A stretch of 5,572 nt of DNA. Source: Candidatus Gastranaerophilales bacterium (GTDB lineage Bacteria; Cyanobacteriota; Vampirovibrionia; Gastranaerophilales; Gastranaerophilaceae). Below, piece after piece: positions 4,703 to 5,572 of the stretch. The DNA lies in assembly GCA_944326625.1 (NCBI GenBank), contig CALVER010000109.1, positions 1 through 5,572 on the forward strand. The letters run 5' to 3'. The position numbers and the translations under genes are program-made. How positions within the stretch are numbered: the stretch's first letter is position 1; each line of letters begins with the position of its first letter. Below the pieces are notes generated by a model, which was given only the letters and a program-made list of their open reading frames with translations, was not told where the DNA came from and made no database searches.

Positions 4703-5359
4703 ATGCGAGGATTCAAAGCTTTTACGTTATCGGAATTAATTATAGCCCTGGCGGTGCTGGGTATACTATGCGCAATAGTATTGCCAACGCTTATGAGTAA
4801 CAATCCGAACAAAAATAAAATGATGATAAAAAAAGCTTACAACGTATTTACTGATGTTATAAACGAATTAATAAACGATAACAACAATTATCCGTTCTTA
4901 TACGGTTTATGTCCCGATACGGGGGACGGAGGGTACTTAGGATTTGACTGTACGGAAACAGATTCAAAATTACCGTATCTTTTTGCGACACAACTTACTT
5001 TACCCGGCGAAAAAATTTCCAGTGAAGAGACCTTAAACAAAGCTTCCGGATTGGATAAATGCAACGGCGCAGCTTCATCATGCTATTATTTTCAAACCGA
5101 TGACAAAATAATCTGGGCATTTGAAGAGGACAGTATAGCAAAAGGAAGCTATACAGATACAATACAGGTAGGAATTGACGTAAACGGGGACAAAGGACCC
5201 AACTGCTATCAGGGCAGTACAACGGAAAACTGCAAAAACAGAGACTCCGACTTTGATCAATTCAGAATACAACTTTATGCAGACGGAAAAGTTAAAATAA
5301 ACGAAGATGACGAATGGGCAATGGAAGCAATTCGGCCAAGTTCATCATTAACAAAATAA
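4703..5359 (+). CDS. Prepilin-like protein with type IV pilin / type II secretion N-terminus
   Basis: A 218-residue protein with a short leader MRGFKA and then FTLSELIIALAVLGILCAIV, the class III prepilin signal. Prepilin peptidase would cut after A6 (Ala rather than the usual Gly), leaving F as residue 1 and the conserved Glu at mature position 5. The hydrophobic helix spans about 7-30. NKNKMMIKKAYNVFTDVINE (37-56) continues the helix. The globular part has six cysteines (C70, C83, C120, C127, C168, C177), enough for three disulfides. A segment GIDVNGDKGPN (157-167) has D159, N161 and D163 spaced as in calcium-binding loops. A final beta strand pair includes DQFRIQLYADGKVKI (185-199), as in pseudopilin-type folds. 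The protein would be assembled at the cell surface or in a secretion pseudopilus. A paralog follows 11 bases downstream. Its specific role (pilus subunit, pseudopilin or adhesin) is unknown. Confidence 0.85.
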   Translation: MRGFKAFTLSELIIALAVLGILCAIVLPTLMSNNPNKNKMMIKKAYNVFTDVINELINDNNNYPFLYGLCPDTGDGGYLGFDCTETDSKLPYLFATQLTLPGEKISSEETLNKASGLDKCNGAASSCYYFQTDDKIIWAFEEDSIAKGSYTDTIQVGIDVNGDKGPNCYQGSTTENCKNRDSDFDQFRIQLYADGKVKINEDDEWAMEAIRPSSSLTK

Positions 5360-5370
5360 AACGGAGGAAT

Positions 5371-5572
5371 ATGAAAAAAACAGGATTCACATTGTCAGAA
5401 TTAATGATAGCCTTAACAGTGCTGGGGCTTTTATGTGCTGCATTACTTCCGGCGATTATAAGAACAATGCCAAATCAAAACAAAATTATGATAAAAAGAG
5501 CATATTACACAACAGCCAATGTTGTAAGTGATATGATCAATGACCCGAATTTATATCCGGCGACGGATATTT
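5371..5572 (+). CDS. Second prepilin-like protein, cut by the right edge
   Basis: The first 67 residues are present. MKKTG is followed by FTLSELMIALTVLGLLCAAL, a textbook prepilin signal with cleavage after G5 and Glu at mature position 5. The part after the membrane helix, NQNKIMIKRAYYTTANVVSD, matches the upstream neighbour closely (NKxMIKxAY, then a V-x-x-x-I-N-D-x-N-x-YP pattern), so the two are tandem duplicates. GGAGG lies only 3 bases before the ATG, tighter than usual but the only available site. The 11-base gap after the previous stop and the lack of a promoter indicate one operon. The globular domain lies beyond the window. Confidence 0.85.
   Translation, partial: MKKTGFTLSELMIALTVLGLLCAALLPAIIRTMPNQNKIMIKRAYYTTANVVSDMINDPNLYPATDI

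Overview
The window is an AT-rich, gene-dense piece of bacterial chromosome with short intergenic gaps, clear Shine-Dalgarno sequences and sigma70-like promoters. The tandem pilin-like proteins at the right end (FTLSEL N-terminus followed by an NKxMIKxAY segment), together with a secreted GH13 amylase and small glycine-rich proteins of unknown function, fit an uncultured host-associated bacterium such as Gastranaerophilales (Melainabacteria, the non-photosynthetic relatives of Cyanobacteria). That assignment is an inference from protein style, not from a marker gene.

Left part (1-3082): a divergent sugar-related pair. On the minus strand is an exported GH13 glycoside hydrolase (169-1710). On the plus strand is an ABC-type family 1 sugar-binding protein (1817-3082). 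They share a 106-base intergenic region with a good plus-strand promoter. Together they suggest cleavage of alpha-glucan outside the cytoplasm and capture of the released oligosaccharides, but no permease or ATPase is present. Left of the amylase, a further minus-strand gene has its own promoter and ribosome binding site. Its reading frame is broken after nine codons by a run of nine G, and it leaves the window at base 1.

Middle part (3033-4525): three small unrecognised genes in alternating orientation. They encode a Gly/Met-rich protein ending in CCRC (minus, 3033-3500), a Gln/Lys-rich soluble protein (plus, 3669-4166), and a charged protein with a Lys-rich C-terminal half and acidic tail (minus, 4163-4525). 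The first overlaps the end of the sugar-binding gene by 50 bases tail to tail, and its probable terminator lies inside that neighbour. The second and third share their stop codons in the palindrome TTAA.

Right part (4526-5572): a divergent promoter region with a perfect 9-bp-arm inverted repeat, then two tandem paralogous prepilin-like genes 11 bases apart. The second is cut by the window edge. They probably form the start of an operon of type IV pilin / type II secretion-like surface proteins.

No RNA gene, insertion sequence, CRISPR array or phage gene is visible. I see no complete, clearly new system. The best leads are the G-tract frame break, the Met-rich CCRC protein with its terminator inside a neighbouring gene, and the palindrome upstream of the pilin operon.
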